Notes: a model not told the origin generated them from the sequence alone. A stretch of DNA of 64,000 nucleotides from Ignavibacteria bacterium (GCA_030684555.1 JAUXVN010000129.1:2501-66500), one strand, 5' to 3'. Shown: positions 26,339-36,224, counted from the first letter of the stretch. Translations and numbers: made by a program.

Positions 26339-27103
26339 CTACTGATCGGAAACTTTTTCGCGTCCTTTTTCTTTCTTTATTCGTTCACTTTCAGCAGCTT
26401 CTTCAGCTTTTAATTCTTTAGCTTTTGCAGCTCCTTCAATCACGGCTTCAGCTATAGACTTAATAACCAATTCAATAGTTTTAACTGCATCATCATTAGC
26501 CGGAATAACATAATCAATCAGATCAGGATCGCAGTTAGTATCCACAAGTGCATAAACCGGAATATTTAATCTCTTGGCTTCTTGAACTGCAATTGATTCT
26601 TTTTTAATATCAACAATAAAAAGTGCTGCAGGAAGTTTCGCCATATATTCAATTCCTTCGAGAACTTTTTTAAGTTTGTCTTTTTCGCGGGTAAGGAACA
26701 ATCTTTCCTTTTTTGTAATTTTATCGAAGGTACCATCAACTTCTTGCTTTTCAATATTTTGAAGACGTTTGATACTTTTTCGGATTGTAGAGAAGTTTGT
26801 TAACATTCCACCAAGCCATCTTTCTGAAACCCAATATTGGTCACATCTTCTCGCTTCGGTTTCGATAATATTTTTAGCTTGTTTTTTTGTTCCTACAAAT
26901 AAAACCTTTTTACCTTCAGCAGAAAGCTCATAGATTTTTTCTGAAACTAAATGTAAAAAATTCTGAGTTTTTTTAAGGTCGATGATATGAATCCCATTTT
27001 TTTCCATAAAAATATATGGTTTCATTTTAGGATTCCATCGGCGGGTCAAGTGCCCAAAATGCGCACCTGCTTCGATCAATTGAGTGATGTCAATTTTTTT
27101 CAT
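26339..27103 (-). CDS. rpsB: 30S ribosomal protein S2
   Basis: 254 residues: [21 protein letters not shown] (13-33), the S2 signature, and later [22 protein letters not shown]. The C-terminal ~25 residues are a Lys/Glu-rich tail. The 113-bp gap upstream of the ATG (27104-27216) holds the rpsB leader; I see GTGTCCCGC followed later by AAGGGA on the minus strand but no certain autoregulatory fold. Confidence 0.97.
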   Translation of the reverse strand: MKKIDITQLIEAGAHFGHLTRRWNPKMKPYIFMEKNGIHIIDLKKTQNFLHLVSEKIYELSAEGKKVLFVGTKKQAKNIIETEARRCDQYWVSERWLGGMLTNFSTIRKSIKRLQNIEKQEVDGTFDKITKKERLFLTREKDKLKKVLEGIEYMAKLPAALFIVDIKKESIAVQEAKRLNIPVYALVDTNCDPDLIDYVIPANDDAVKTIELVIKSIAEAVIEGAAKAKELKAEEAAESERIKKEKGREKVSDQ

Positions 27104-27216
27104 TGATACTCCTGTTATACTTCTACTTTCTTCAACTTTGTCTTTAATCCCTTTTTATGCGGGACACAGGAGACAAATCGGAAAGTATGATTATTAAATA
27201 ATGAATTAAATAAAAA

Positions 27217-27603
27217 CTATCTCTTAGAGAATTGGAATCTCTTACGAGCTTTTGGCTGACCATATTTTTTACGTTCAACCATACGGGGATCTCTAGTTAA
27301 GAATCCTTCGCTTTTCAATTTTGGTCTGTATTCAGGATTAATTGTAATGAGTGCTCTGGCAATACCGAGACGAACTGCCTGAGCTTGTCCGGTTGTTCCA
27401 CCACCTTTAACATTAACCGCTATGTCATACTTCCCGAGGTTATCAGTAACTTTAAGTGGATTCAAGATATCATCCTGGCTAACCGGTTGAGGGAAAGCAC
27501 GATCAAACTCTTTTCCATTTACAGTAACTTTTCCGTTTCCGGTACGTAATATTACACGCGCTACAGATGTTTTTCTTCTTCCAATAAAAATTTGCTCTAT
27601 CAT
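27217..27603 (-). CDS. rpsI: 30S ribosomal protein S9
   Basis: 128 residues; FIGRRKTSVARVILRTGNGK at the start, GGGTTGQAQAVRLGIARAL in the middle and the C-terminal RKKYGQPKARKRFQFSKR that reaches the P site. It follows rplM by ten bp, the universal L13-S9 pair. Confidence 0.97.
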   Translation of the reverse strand: MIEQIFIGRRKTSVARVILRTGNGKVTVNGKEFDRAFPQPVSQDDILNPLKVTDNLGKYDIAVNVKGGGTTGQAQAVRLGIARALITINPEYRPKLKSEGFLTRDPRMVERKKYGQPKARKRFQFSKR

Positions 27604-27613
27604 TCTTTCTCCG

Positions 27614-28054
27614 TTATAAACTTAATACTTCTGGCTTTTGAGCAGAGTGAGGGTGTTGTCCACCACGATATACTTTTAATTTTTTTACTAATTTTCTACC
27701 AAGACGTGTTTTAGGAAGCATTCCTTGAACTGCTGATTCAATTACATATTCAGGTTTGTTCACAATTAAATCTTGAAATGAACGGGTTTTTAATCCACCA
27801 GGATAACCTGAGTGATGTGAGTAAGTTTTAAGTGTTTCTCTTTTACCTGTTACTTTAACTTTTTCAGCATTAATAACAATTACAAAATCACCAGCATCCA
27901 TGTTAGGAGTAAACTCAGCTTTTTCTTTACCGCGGATAACCCGTGCAACTTTTGAAGCTAAGCGTCCTAACACTAAATCGGTAGCATCTACAACATACCA
28001 CTTCTGATTGGCATCTTCACTTTTTATAAATCTTGTCAATTTTTCCTGTTTCAC
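27614..28054 (-). CDS. rplM: 50S ribosomal protein L13
   Basis: I start this at a GTG (28054), giving 146 residues beginning (M)KQEKLTRF. A perfect AGGAGG lies seven bases upstream of the GTG. The open frame extends to an ATG at 28099, but those 15 residues (MKTLLKRKMSLGGIS) have no counterpart in L13, whose usual length is ~140-150. Core motifs: WYVVDATDLVLGRLASKVA, GDFVIVINAEKVKVTG, MLPKTRLGRKL. Early 50S assembly protein. Confidence 0.93.
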   Translation of the reverse strand: MKQEKLTRFIKSEDANQKWYVVDATDLVLGRLASKVARVIRGKEKAEFTPNMDAGDFVIVINAEKVKVTGKRETLKTYSHHSGYPGGLKTRSFQDLIVNKPEYVIESAVQGMLPKTRLGRKLVKKLKVYRGGQHPHSAQKPEVLSL

Positions 28055-28099
28055 AGAAATTCCTCCTAGGGACATTTTTCGTTTTAATAAAGTTTTCAA

Positions 28100-28219
28100 A
28101 AATAATGTGAAAGGGGTAAAAAGTCAATCTTTTATTAAATAAATAATTCTATTTACCCCTTTAATCGTGCGGGGCATCACATTAAACGCTTCTTTTTCGA
28201 TTATTTCTTAAAATTAAGG
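28100..28219 (-). promoter_or_regulatory. rplM leader with long-range inverted repeat
   Basis: AAAGGGGTAAA at 28110-28120 and its exact complement TTTACCCCTTT at 28152-28162 can close a stem of 11 bp around a ~31-base AT-rich loop just upstream of rplM. Ribosomal-protein leaders, including L13 leaders of Bacteroidetes-type bacteria, often use such structures for feedback, but assignment to a known class was not possible. Confidence 0.45.
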
Positions 28220-28969
28220 TCAGAAATATGAACCAAATTTAAATGACTTCAACATTGCAAACAAAACCGGCTGCTGAGAATTGAAATTTTCTCTCCCCTT
28301 AACTGTCAACTTCAAGGAGTAATCTTCTGAATTCTCTGTAACGAGATAAAATATTTGAGTGACATAATCTAACATCTCTTCCGGGTCATTATAATACGCA
28401 ATGCAATCATTCAGTTTAAAATTATATTTATACCTGGTCGGATTAAATAAATATTTCTCTTTTACTTCAAGGTGTACAATTGGCGGAGAATTATTGCTTC
28501 CACCTAAACCCAAAAATGTTACGCCGTCTAATTTATTTTTTCTATTTTGATCAATGTAAGTCCATCCCACAGGAAACCTGACTCTCACATTCAAAGTTCT
28601 TTCAGCATAAATTTGTCGAAGTGAGGAAGTATCCGCCTCTCCTATAAAAGATGGAAGTTTGGTTTTAGTCTCCTCTTCTTTTATTGGGGTTTGCTCTTCC
28701 GGAATATTGCTTGTCTCCTCGGGCGAAGTAAATTTTTCATCAATTTCCTTAGGACTACTTTTCTCTGACACATCATTTTCAGTTTGATCACTACTGATCT
28801 GAAGAAAAATATCACCTTGAGTCGAGCTGGAAAAACTTTCTCTAAAAAAGATTACTGATGCAAAAATTATTAAAAGATGAATCAGTAACGAAAGCCCCCA
28901 ACTGATTAGCGGTTTATCGAACGCATCCGATCCAAATGATTCCTTTAATATAACTATTTCTTTATTCAT
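28220..28969 (-). CDS. Single-span membrane protein, TonB-like layout, unknown C-domain
   Basis: 249 residues: short cytoplasmic N-terminus, one membrane helix (~24-43, WGLSLLIHLLIIFASVIFF), an acidic/Pro-Glu-rich linker (~55-110, EETSNIPEEQTPIKEEE) and a folded C-terminal domain with VRVRFPVGWTYIDQ and later CIAYYNDPEEMLDYV. The N-terminal layout is that of a TonB/TolA-type anchor, but the C-domain is not a recognised TonB box-binding domain. It ends 165 bp upstream of the rplM start and shares a divergent promoter region with the epimerase. Confidence 0.65.
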   Translation of the reverse strand: MNKEIVILKESFGSDAFDKPLISWGLSLLIHLLIIFASVIFFRESFSSSTQGDIFLQISSDQTENDVSEKSSPKEIDEKFTSPEETSNIPEEQTPIKEEETKTKLPSFIGEADTSSLRQIYAERTLNVRVRFPVGWTYIDQNRKNKLDGVTFLGLGGSNNSPPIVHLEVKEKYLFNPTRYKYNFKLNDCIAYYNDPEEMLDYVTQIFYLVTENSEDYSLKLTVKGRENFNSQQPVLFAMLKSFKFGSYF

Positions 28970-29074
28970 TAAATTATCTTAAGAAAACCCTTTTTGAGTA
29001 AAACTTTTGAAGCCTTTTCAAAAATTACTAAATTTCGAACTGTTTTTTCAATCCATTTTTAAGGTTTATTATTT

Positions 29075-30112
29075 ATGAAGTTTTTAGTTACAGGCGGAGC
29101 CGGTTTTTTAGGGATAAATTTAGTCAGATATCTTCTAAAAGAAAACCATGAAGTTGTTTCATTAGATATTGTCGATTTTGATTATCAAGACTGCAAAGAT
29201 AAGATACAAATAATTAAAGGGGATATTCGCAATAAAGCGACTGTATTAAAAGCAGTCAAAAATTGCGATCAAATTGTTCACACTGCGGCAGCACTTCCAT
29301 TATATAAAGAAGAAGATATTTACTCAACCGATATAAATGGAACAAAAAATCTGTTGGAAGCAGCAGAAAAAGAAGGAGTAATAAGATTCATTCATATTTC
29401 TTCCACAGCTGTTTATGGTATTCCTGATCATCATCCCCTTTTAGAAAATGATAAGCTTGATGGTGTTGGACCATATGGAAAATCAAAAATAAAAGCTGAA
29501 GAAGTCTGCCTTGATTATAGGAAAAAAGGAATGTGTGTTCCGATTTTACGTCCCAAATCATTTATCGGTCCTGAGAGATTGGGGGTATTTGATTTATTAT
29601 ACGATTGGGCAAAAGACGGTCATGGTTTCCCAATGATTGGAAACGGAAATAACAAATATCAATTTTTGGATGTAGAAGATTTGTGTACTTCAATTTATCT
29701 TTGTGCAACTCTTGATGAAAAAATAGTGAATGATACTTTCAACATTGGAGCAAAAGAATTCACTACAATGAAAGAGGATTATCAGGTCGTTCTCGACAAA
29801 GCCGGTTTTGGTAAAAGGATTATTGGTTTACCTGAAATGCCGATAATCTGGACTTTAAGAATTCTTGAAGCAATGAAACTTTCGCCACTATATAAATGGG
29901 TTTATGAAACGGCTTCAAAAGATTCATTCGTTTCAATCGAAAAAGCTGAAAGAATATTAGGCTTCAAACCAAAGTTTTCAAATAAAGATGCACTCTTGAG
30001 AAATTACAAATGGTATCTCGATAATATTGATTCTATTCAAGCAGCAAGCGGTATTTCTCATCGCGTGAGATGGAAGCAAGGAATTTTAAGAATAGCAAAG
30101 TTGTTTTTCTAA
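29075..30112 (+). CDS. NAD-dependent epimerase/dehydratase
   Basis: 345-residue extended SDR: TGGAGFLG at 6-13, IHISSTAVYG (~107-116) and YGKSKIKAEE with the YxxxK pair. It probably acts on a nucleotide sugar or a similar substrate; the sequence alone does not decide which. Its stop (30110-30112) touches the ATG of the GNAT gene, so they are co-translated. Confidence 0.85.
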   Translation: MKFLVTGGAGFLGINLVRYLLKENHEVVSLDIVDFDYQDCKDKIQIIKGDIRNKATVLKAVKNCDQIVHTAAALPLYKEEDIYSTDINGTKNLLEAAEKEGVIRFIHISSTAVYGIPDHHPLLENDKLDGVGPYGKSKIKAEEVCLDYRKKGMCVPILRPKSFIGPERLGVFDLLYDWAKDGHGFPMIGNGNNKYQFLDVEDLCTSIYLCATLDEKIVNDTFNIGAKEFTTMKEDYQVVLDKAGFGKRIIGLPEMPIIWTLRILEAMKLSPLYKWVYETASKDSFVSIEKAERILGFKPKFSNKDALLRNYKWYLDNIDSIQAASGISHRVRWKQGILRIAKLFF

Positions 30113-30625
30113 ATGGATAAGTCTCAAGAAATAGTGATTCGTCATTCAATTAATGAAGATGCACCATACATCTTTGAATTGTTAAATGAAACATGGGATG
30201 CCGCATACTCTGCTTTCATTCCCAAAAAAGATTTGATTGAATATTTAAACAATACTTATAATATTTCAAAGTTGGAATTACTTTTTTCCAATAAAGATTA
30301 CGAGTGCTATTCGGTTCTTATAAATTCTAAAATTGTTGCATGGCTAAAATTATTCGAAGATGTTGAAAAGAAAAGATTTTATCTTTCATCAATATATGTA
30401 TTGCCCGATTTCCAAAAATTTAAAATCGGAAAAAAATTAATCTCATTATCTTATGAACGAGCTGTAACAAAAAGTTATGATAGCATCTGGATTGGAGTAA
30501 TGGTTCAAAATTTAAAAGCCCTCGATTGGTATAAACGTGAAGGGTTTATTTTTACTGAAGAATTGCCTTTTAACATGAACGAAACTTCAGTTCCACATTT
30601 AATCGGGCAAAAAATTTTAATTTAA
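30113..30625 (+). CDS. GNAT family N-acetyltransferase
   Basis: 170 residues with the GNAT core: IRHSINEDAPYIFELLNETW at the start, strand FYLSSIYVLPDFQKFKIGKKLI (acetyl-CoA loop Q/RxxxGK, here QKFKIGK) and LKALDWYKREGFIFTEE. The Q/RxxGxG loop ends in K rather than G/A, as in some members. Substrate unknown. It follows the epimerase with no gap. Confidence 0.85.
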   Translation: MDKSQEIVIRHSINEDAPYIFELLNETWDAAYSAFIPKKDLIEYLNNTYNISKLELLFSNKDYECYSVLINSKIVAWLKLFEDVEKKRFYLSSIYVLPDFQKFKIGKKLISLSYERAVTKSYDSIWIGVMVQNLKALDWYKREGFIFTEELPFNMNETSVPHLIGQKILI

Positions 30626-30669
30626 TTAAATAATTTCATCTAACTTTGAAATTAAAAAAGAGGAAAATA

Positions 30670-31713
30670 ATGGGAACTAAAAAAGAATACCTAAAAGATG
30701 TTGTAGAACATATTGATATTAAAGAGCACAATGTTGTCGCACTTGTCGACTCAATGGAAAAGATGGCATTCCAGGCACGTAACTTAAATCGCGCTGCAAG
30801 AATCTATGATATGATGCTGAAAGAAAATGATACTGCCATAATTTTAACTTTGGCTGGAAGCTTATTCAGTGCAGGACTCAAAAAGGTTGTTTACGATTTG
30901 ATAATGAATAACATGGTTGATGCAATAGTTTCAACCGGAGCAATTATGGTAGATCAAGATTTTTTTGAAGCACTCGGTTATAAACATTATCTCGGAACTC
31001 AGTTCAGCGATGATAATGAACTTCGCGAACTTATGATAGATAGGATTTATGATACTTATATTGATGAAGAAGAACTTAGAATTTGTGACGATACGACCGG
31101 AAAAATATTTGACAGCCTTGAACCACGTCCATATTCATCGAGAGAATTATTGTGGGAATTTGGACGTTACCTCGAAAATAATGGCGGACCAAAAGTCGAT
31201 GATTCAGTTATTTGGGCAGCTTACAAAAAGAATGTTCCGATTTTTGTCCCGGCATTTTCTGATTGTTCAGCAGGGTTTGGTTTTATTGTTCATCAAACAA
31301 AAAATCCAGATAAACATGTCTCGCTTGATTCCGCAAAAGATTTTCTTGAGTTAACTCAAATCAAATTGAATACTAAAGAGACAGGAATCTTTATGATTGG
31401 TGGAGGCGTTCCTAAAAATTTCACTCAAGATATAGTTGTTGCTGCTGATATTCTTCAAGAAGATGCACCAATGCATAAATATGCAATTCAAATTACTGTT
31501 GCTGACGAACGTGATGGCGCACTCTCAGGATCAACATTGAAAGAAGCAAGTTCATGGGGTAAGGTTGAAACGACTTACGAACAAATGGTTTTTGCTGAAG
31601 CGACAATCGCAATGCCTTTAGTTGCAGGCTATGCTTATCACAAAGGCTCTTGGAAAAATAGAACCGCGAAAGAATTTCAAAAATTGTATACTAAAGAAAA
31701 AGTCAAAGCTTAA
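30670..31713 (+). CDS. Deoxyhypusine synthase family protein
   Basis: 347 residues from ATG 30670 (AGAGGAAA upstream); the frame extends eight codons further to 30646. NAD- and spermidine-binding stretches resemble DHS: LTLAGSLFSAGLKKVV, DAIVSTGAIMVDQDFFEALG and ADERDGALSGSTLKEASSWGKVE. The catalytic Lys that forms the imine in DHS is present (K298, SWGK). Bacteria lack eIF5A, so bacterial homologues are thought to make homospermidine or related polyamines; the precise substrate here is unknown. Confidence 0.9.
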   Translation: MGTKKEYLKDVVEHIDIKEHNVVALVDSMEKMAFQARNLNRAARIYDMMLKENDTAIILTLAGSLFSAGLKKVVYDLIMNNMVDAIVSTGAIMVDQDFFEALGYKHYLGTQFSDDNELRELMIDRIYDTYIDEEELRICDDTTGKIFDSLEPRPYSSRELLWEFGRYLENNGGPKVDDSVIWAAYKKNVPIFVPAFSDCSAGFGFIVHQTKNPDKHVSLDSAKDFLELTQIKLNTKETGIFMIGGGVPKNFTQDIVVAADILQEDAPMHKYAIQITVADERDGALSGSTLKEASSWGKVETTYEQMVFAEATIAMPLVAGYAYHKGSWKNRTAKEFQKLYTKEKVKA

Positions 31714-31722
31714 AATCTCAAC

Positions 31723-31751
31723 AAAGGGCAGGTTCACAAAACTTGCCCTTT
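31723..31751 (+). terminator. Hairpin terminator after the deoxyhypusine-synthase homologue
   Basis: AAAGGGCAGGTT and AACTTGCCCTTT form a 12-bp stem (one G-T wobble) around CACAA, 9 bp past the stop. The 3' side is only moderately T-rich. Confidence 0.7.
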
Positions 31752-31841
31752 CCTATCTAAATTAAATTTAATTTTCAAAATCCAAACTATTCCCTATTTT
31801 TAACCCGTAATTGAAATAGTTTTTCACAATACGAATTTAAT

Positions 31842-33182
31842 ATGCGAATTATAATTGCCGGTATGGGGGATGTGGGATTTCAACTCGCCCGCCGGTTGTC
31901 TTTAGAATCTCACGATATCATTGCAATTGATCCCGATCAGAAGCGGTTGCAATATACAGATTCACTAAGTGATATACTGACGATCAACGGCTCTTCTACA
32001 TCAATTAAAATTTTACAAAAAGCCAGAGTTGAAGATGCTGATCTTCTATTAGCAGTTACTTCCTCAGAAGAAGTGAATTTTACTACAGCAATTCTGGCAA
32101 AAAAAATGGGAACAAAAAAAGTTGTTGCACGGGTTGAGAACTCCGAATATGTTGCAATTGACTGCCCGATTGACTTTTCTGAGTTAGGTATTGACTATGT
32201 AATTTATCCCGAAGAATTAGCAGCACTCGAAACAGTAAAACTGATCAAAAGAACTGCAGCCTCTGATGTAATTGAATTTGAAGGAGGAAAACTAACCTTA
32301 ATCGGTTTGAGAATTGATAAAACCGCTCCATTAGTAAATAAAACTTTGATTCAAATGGCACAAGAGTATTCTGCCATTGACTTTAGAATTATTGCTATCT
32401 ATAGAGGTATCCGGACTATTATTCCAAACGGAAAAGATAAAGTTCTTCCTAACGATCAAATATTTGTGATAATAAAACCTGATTCGATGAAAAGTCTTAT
32501 TTCTATTGCCGGAAAAACAAATCAGAAGTTTGAAAATTTGATGATCCTCGGCGGTAGTAAAATAGGAAGACTCACAGCAAAAATGCTGGAAGGTGAATTA
32601 AACATTAAACTAATTGAATCGGATAAAGATCGCGGATTCGAATTAGCAGATGAGTTACAAAACACTTTAGTGATTAATGGTGATGGAAGAGATATTGACC
32701 TTCTTGCTCAAGAAGGGATAATTGATATGGATGCATTTATTGCCGTTACGGATGATTCAGAGACTAATATTATTTCATGCCTCATGGCAAAACATCTCGG
32801 TGTTAAAAAGGCAATTGCACTCGTTGATAAAGTTGACTATATCCCGTTAACTCAAACAATCGGACTTGATGCACTCATCAATAAAAAGATGATAGCCGTA
32901 AATGATATTTCCAGATTTGTACGTAAAGGTGAAGTGCTTACAATTGCAAGTTTACATGGAATAGATGCAGAAGTATTTGAATTTATTTGCCAACCAAATT
33001 CACCAGCTACAAAGGCGAAAATTAAAGATTTAAATATACCCAAAGATGCAATTATTGGTGGAATTGTTCGTGATGATGGATCAATAATTACAATTGGAAA
33101 CACGCAAATTATTGCCGGAGATAAAGTTGTAGTATTTGCACTCCCCGGTGTAATTGATAAAATTGAAAAGTTATTCAGCTAA
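31842..33182 (+). CDS. trkA: Trk potassium uptake regulator
   Basis: 446-residue TrkA with two RCK_N/RCK_C halves: the NAD-binding GMGDVGFQLARRL (7-19) and, in the second half, ILGGSKIGRLTAKML. Gates TrkH channels in response to NAD(H)/ATP. It overlaps the first trkH by one base, so the pair is an operon with tight stoichiometry. Confidence 0.96.
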   Translation: MRIIIAGMGDVGFQLARRLSLESHDIIAIDPDQKRLQYTDSLSDILTINGSSTSIKILQKARVEDADLLLAVTSSEEVNFTTAILAKKMGTKKVVARVENSEYVAIDCPIDFSELGIDYVIYPEELAALETVKLIKRTAASDVIEFEGGKLTLIGLRIDKTAPLVNKTLIQMAQEYSAIDFRIIAIYRGIRTIIPNGKDKVLPNDQIFVIIKPDSMKSLISIAGKTNQKFENLMILGGSKIGRLTAKMLEGELNIKLIESDKDRGFELADELQNTLVINGDGRDIDLLAQEGIIDMDAFIAVTDDSETNIISCLMAKHLGVKKAIALVDKVDYIPLTQTIGLDALINKKMIAVNDISRFVRKGEVLTIASLHGIDAEVFEFICQPNSPATKAKIKDLNIPKDAIIGGIVRDDGSIITIGNTQIIAGDKVVVFALPGVIDKIEKLFS

Positions 33183-34633
33183 TGGTTCAGTTTAAACCTG
33201 TTATTAATATTATTGGATTCCTTTTGATTTTAGAGGGACTATTAATGCTCCCCGGAATTCCTTTTTCTTTATATTATAATGATAACGATGTAATCCCGAT
33301 TTTAATATGCGGAATTGGAATTTCGATTATCGGTTTTTTTTTATGGTACTTCACAAAAACCAAAGATTCCATTGAGATAAAAAAACGCGAGGGTTATTTG
33401 ATTGTTGCTCTCGGTTGGGTTGTAATGTCAGCGTTCGGTGCACTCCCTTTTATGCTTCATGGCTCTATTCCAAGTTTTACCGATGCGTTTTTCGAAACAG
33501 CTTCCGGTTTTACAACTACAGGAGCATCGATTCTAACCAATATTGAAGCACTTCCTCACGGACTCCTTTTTTGGAGAAGTATGACTCACTGGATTGGCGG
33601 GATGGGTATTATAGTCTTATCGCTTGCGATACTCCCGTTGCTCGGTATTGGTGGAATGCAATTATATGTTGCTGAAGTTCCGGGAACTTCGAAAGATAAA
33701 ATTCACCCTCGAGTTAGAGAAACCGCAAAAAGACTTTGGGCAATTTATGTTTTGTTGACTGCAACTCAAGTTGTTCTTCTAATTTTTGGAGGAATGAATT
33801 TATTTGATGCAATCTGTCATTCATTTGGAACGATTGCAACCGGAGGATTTTCAACTAAAAATACAAGTCTTGGACACTATCAATCTGCTTATATTGATTA
33901 TGTAGTAACAATTTTTATGTTCCTTTCCGGGGTCAACTTTACACTCCACTATTTTGCGCTGCACGGTAGAATTAAATCTTATTGGAACGATGAGGAGTTT
34001 AAGTTTTATTCGATATTGATTATACTTATTGCTATGTGCATTGGAGCGTATTTGTTTATTTCAAACTCATTTACTTTTGAGGAATCATTCAGACATTCAA
34101 TATTTACTGTAGTTTCTTTGGTAACTTCAACAGGATTTGTTACAAGCAACTATGAAAGCTGGGGATATTTTATTGAAATAATAATATTTCTTTTACTATT
34201 GACGGGCGCTTGTGCAGGTTCTACTGGCGGAGGAGTGAAAATGATACGACATTATTTACTCTTCAAAAATGGGATTTATGAATTAAAAAGATTAATTCAT
34301 CCAAACGCAATTATTCCGGTAAGGTATAATAAAAAAGCAGTTATACCTGAAGTCATATCTAAAATATCTGCCTTTTCACTCTTCTACTTATTAATAATCG
34401 CCGTCGGGGCACTAATACTAAGTTTCACCGGATTAGGTTTCACCTCTGCTTTAGGCTCTGTTGCTGCATGCATTGGTAATGTTGGTCCCGGTCTTGGCGA
34501 AACCGGACCTATCTTAAATTATGCAACTATATCTTCAGGCGGAAAATGGCTTCTCTCCTTCATCATGGTACTTGGTCGTTTAGAATTATTTACTATACTA
34601 ATAATTTTTTCACCCTACTTCTGGAAAAAGTAA
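33182..34633 (+). CDS. trkH: Trk potassium transporter membrane subunit, copy 1
   Basis: 483 residues, ten or so membrane helices with four pore loops: FETASGFTTTGAS (104-116), FGTIATGGFSTKN, VTSTGFVTSNYESWG and CIGNVGPGLGETGP. These line the K+ selectivity filter. It abuts trkA and is followed by a second copy of the same length. Likely forms a dimer capped by the TrkA ring. Confidence 0.95.
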   Translation: MVQFKPVINIIGFLLILEGLLMLPGIPFSLYYNDNDVIPILICGIGISIIGFFLWYFTKTKDSIEIKKREGYLIVALGWVVMSAFGALPFMLHGSIPSFTDAFFETASGFTTTGASILTNIEALPHGLLFWRSMTHWIGGMGIIVLSLAILPLLGIGGMQLYVAEVPGTSKDKIHPRVRETAKRLWAIYVLLTATQVVLLIFGGMNLFDAICHSFGTIATGGFSTKNTSLGHYQSAYIDYVVTIFMFLSGVNFTLHYFALHGRIKSYWNDEEFKFYSILIILIAMCIGAYLFISNSFTFEESFRHSIFTVVSLVTSTGFVTSNYESWGYFIEIIIFLLLLTGACAGSTGGGVKMIRHYLLFKNGIYELKRLIHPNAIIPVRYNKKAVIPEVISKISAFSLFYLLIIAVGALILSFTGLGFTSALGSVAACIGNVGPGLGETGPILNYATISSGGKWLLSFIMVLGRLELFTILIIFSPYFWKK

Positions 34634-34650
34634 AATAAATTTTTATAATA

Positions 34651-36102
34651 ATGATAAACTTAAAATCCATTTTACATATTATCGGTTTCCTTCTTATGAT
34701 TGAAGCAATACTGATGCTCCCCGGAATTGCTTTCTCAATTTACTACGCCGATAAAGATATAATCGCAATCCTTATCAGTGCAGGGATTACACTCACATTT
34801 GGTATGCTAATGTGGTACTTCACCCGAAGTCAAGAATTTTTTGAAATAAAAAAAAGAGAAGGTTACATCATTGTTGCTTTTGGATGGATAACCATGTCGG
34901 TTTTTGGGACATTGCCTTTTATGATTGACGGATCAATCCCGGGTTTCATTGATGCCTTCTTCGAAACTGCATCCGGTTTTACCACAACAGGAGCTTCGGT
35001 AATTGCAAATGTTGAAGTTATGCCACACGGAATTTTATTCTGGCGGAGTATGACTCATTGGATCGGAGGAATGGGAATTATTGTTCTTTCACTTGCAATA
35101 CTTCCTATGTTGGGTATTGGAGGTATGCAATTATATGTTGCAGAAGTAGCAGGACCAACTAAGGATAAACTTCATCCGAGAGTTAAGGAAACTGCAAAGC
35201 GGCTTTGGGCTATTTATGTACTGCTAACTTTAGCCGAAACATTTTTATTAATGTTTGGAGGAATGAATTTTTTCGATTCAATTTGTCATTCATTCGGAAC
35301 TATTGCAACGGGTGGATTTTCCACGAAGAATGCGAGTGTCGCTCATTTTCAATCTGCCTACATAGATTATATAATTATACTTTTCATGTTCCTTTCCGGA
35401 ACAAACTTTTCTCTTCATTACTTTGCTCTTCACGGAAAAATAAAATCGTATTGGGAAGATGAAGAGTTTAAGTTCTATTTCTTTTTTGTGCTTATAGTTG
35501 TATTCAGTATAGGGTTTTATCTAAACTTCAGCTCTTCAATTGGACTTGAAGAATCGTTACGCAAATCTGCCTTCAGCGTAATTTCGATTTTAAGTTCAAC
35601 CGGTTTCGTAACCAGTGATTACGAACTATGGGGTTATTTCATGGGGATGATATTTTTAGTGTTACTTCTGATAGGGGCTTGTGCCGGTTCAACAAGCGGT
35701 GGAATAAAAATGGTTCGTCATTATTTATTACTTAAAAATAGTTTTTATGAGTTAAAAAGATTAATCCACCCAAATGCTATAATCCCTGTCCGCTATAATA
35801 AAAAGGCTGTTACTCCGGATATTATATCCAAGGTTTCAGCATTTACCCTTTTATACTTTTTAGTTTTTGCAATCGGTTCAGTAATTATGGCAATATCGGG
35901 ATTGGAGCTTTCTTCTGCCATGGGATCAGTTGCTGCTTGTCTCGGAAATATTGGGCCTGGTCTCGGAAGTACAGGACCAGCAACTACTTTTGCGAATGTG
36001 AGTGATTTCGGAAAAGTCTTTTTATCGTTTATAATGATATTAGGTCGATTAGAACTATTTACAATGCTGATTATTTTCTCCCCTTCTTTTTGGAGAAAGT
36101 AA
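34651..36102 (+). CDS. trkH: Trk potassium transporter membrane subunit, copy 2
   Basis: Also 483 residues and collinear with copy 1 throughout, with filter loops FETASGFTTTGAS, FGTIATGGFSTKN, LSSTGFVTSDYELWG and CLGNIGPGLGSTGP. The start lies 17 bp after copy 1. Differences are concentrated in membrane helices and outer loops (for example SVFGTLPFMIDG vs SAFGALPFMLHG), so this is an older tandem duplication, not a recent one. The two copies share one trkA, which may form mixed or alternative channels. Confidence 0.94.
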   Translation: MINLKSILHIIGFLLMIEAILMLPGIAFSIYYADKDIIAILISAGITLTFGMLMWYFTRSQEFFEIKKREGYIIVAFGWITMSVFGTLPFMIDGSIPGFIDAFFETASGFTTTGASVIANVEVMPHGILFWRSMTHWIGGMGIIVLSLAILPMLGIGGMQLYVAEVAGPTKDKLHPRVKETAKRLWAIYVLLTLAETFLLMFGGMNFFDSICHSFGTIATGGFSTKNASVAHFQSAYIDYIIILFMFLSGTNFSLHYFALHGKIKSYWEDEEFKFYFFFVLIVVFSIGFYLNFSSSIGLEESLRKSAFSVISILSSTGFVTSDYELWGYFMGMIFLVLLLIGACAGSTSGGIKMVRHYLLLKNSFYELKRLIHPNAIIPVRYNKKAVTPDIISKVSAFTLLYFLVFAIGSVIMAISGLELSSAMGSVAACLGNIGPGLGSTGPATTFANVSDFGKVFLSFIMILGRLELFTMLIIFSPSFWRK

Positions 36103-36224
36103 TCTAATAAAGATTGATTGTTTTTGTGTCATCAGATGAATTAATGTGAAACCATATTTACATCTTTGACATTTAACCGGTATATTTGTTCATTAATTGT
36201 TTCATTTTATAGTAAGTACATACA

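Noticed and set aside
28055-28099. Longer rplM N-terminus from ATG 28099
   Set aside because: No family counterpart, and a perfect ribosome site points to GTG 28054.
36161-36190. Bacteroidetes-type promoter (TTTG and TATATTTG) before the DEAD-box gene
   Set aside because: The TATATTTG at 36181-36188 fits a -7 box, but the spacing to the nearest TTTG is too short; not listed as a feature.
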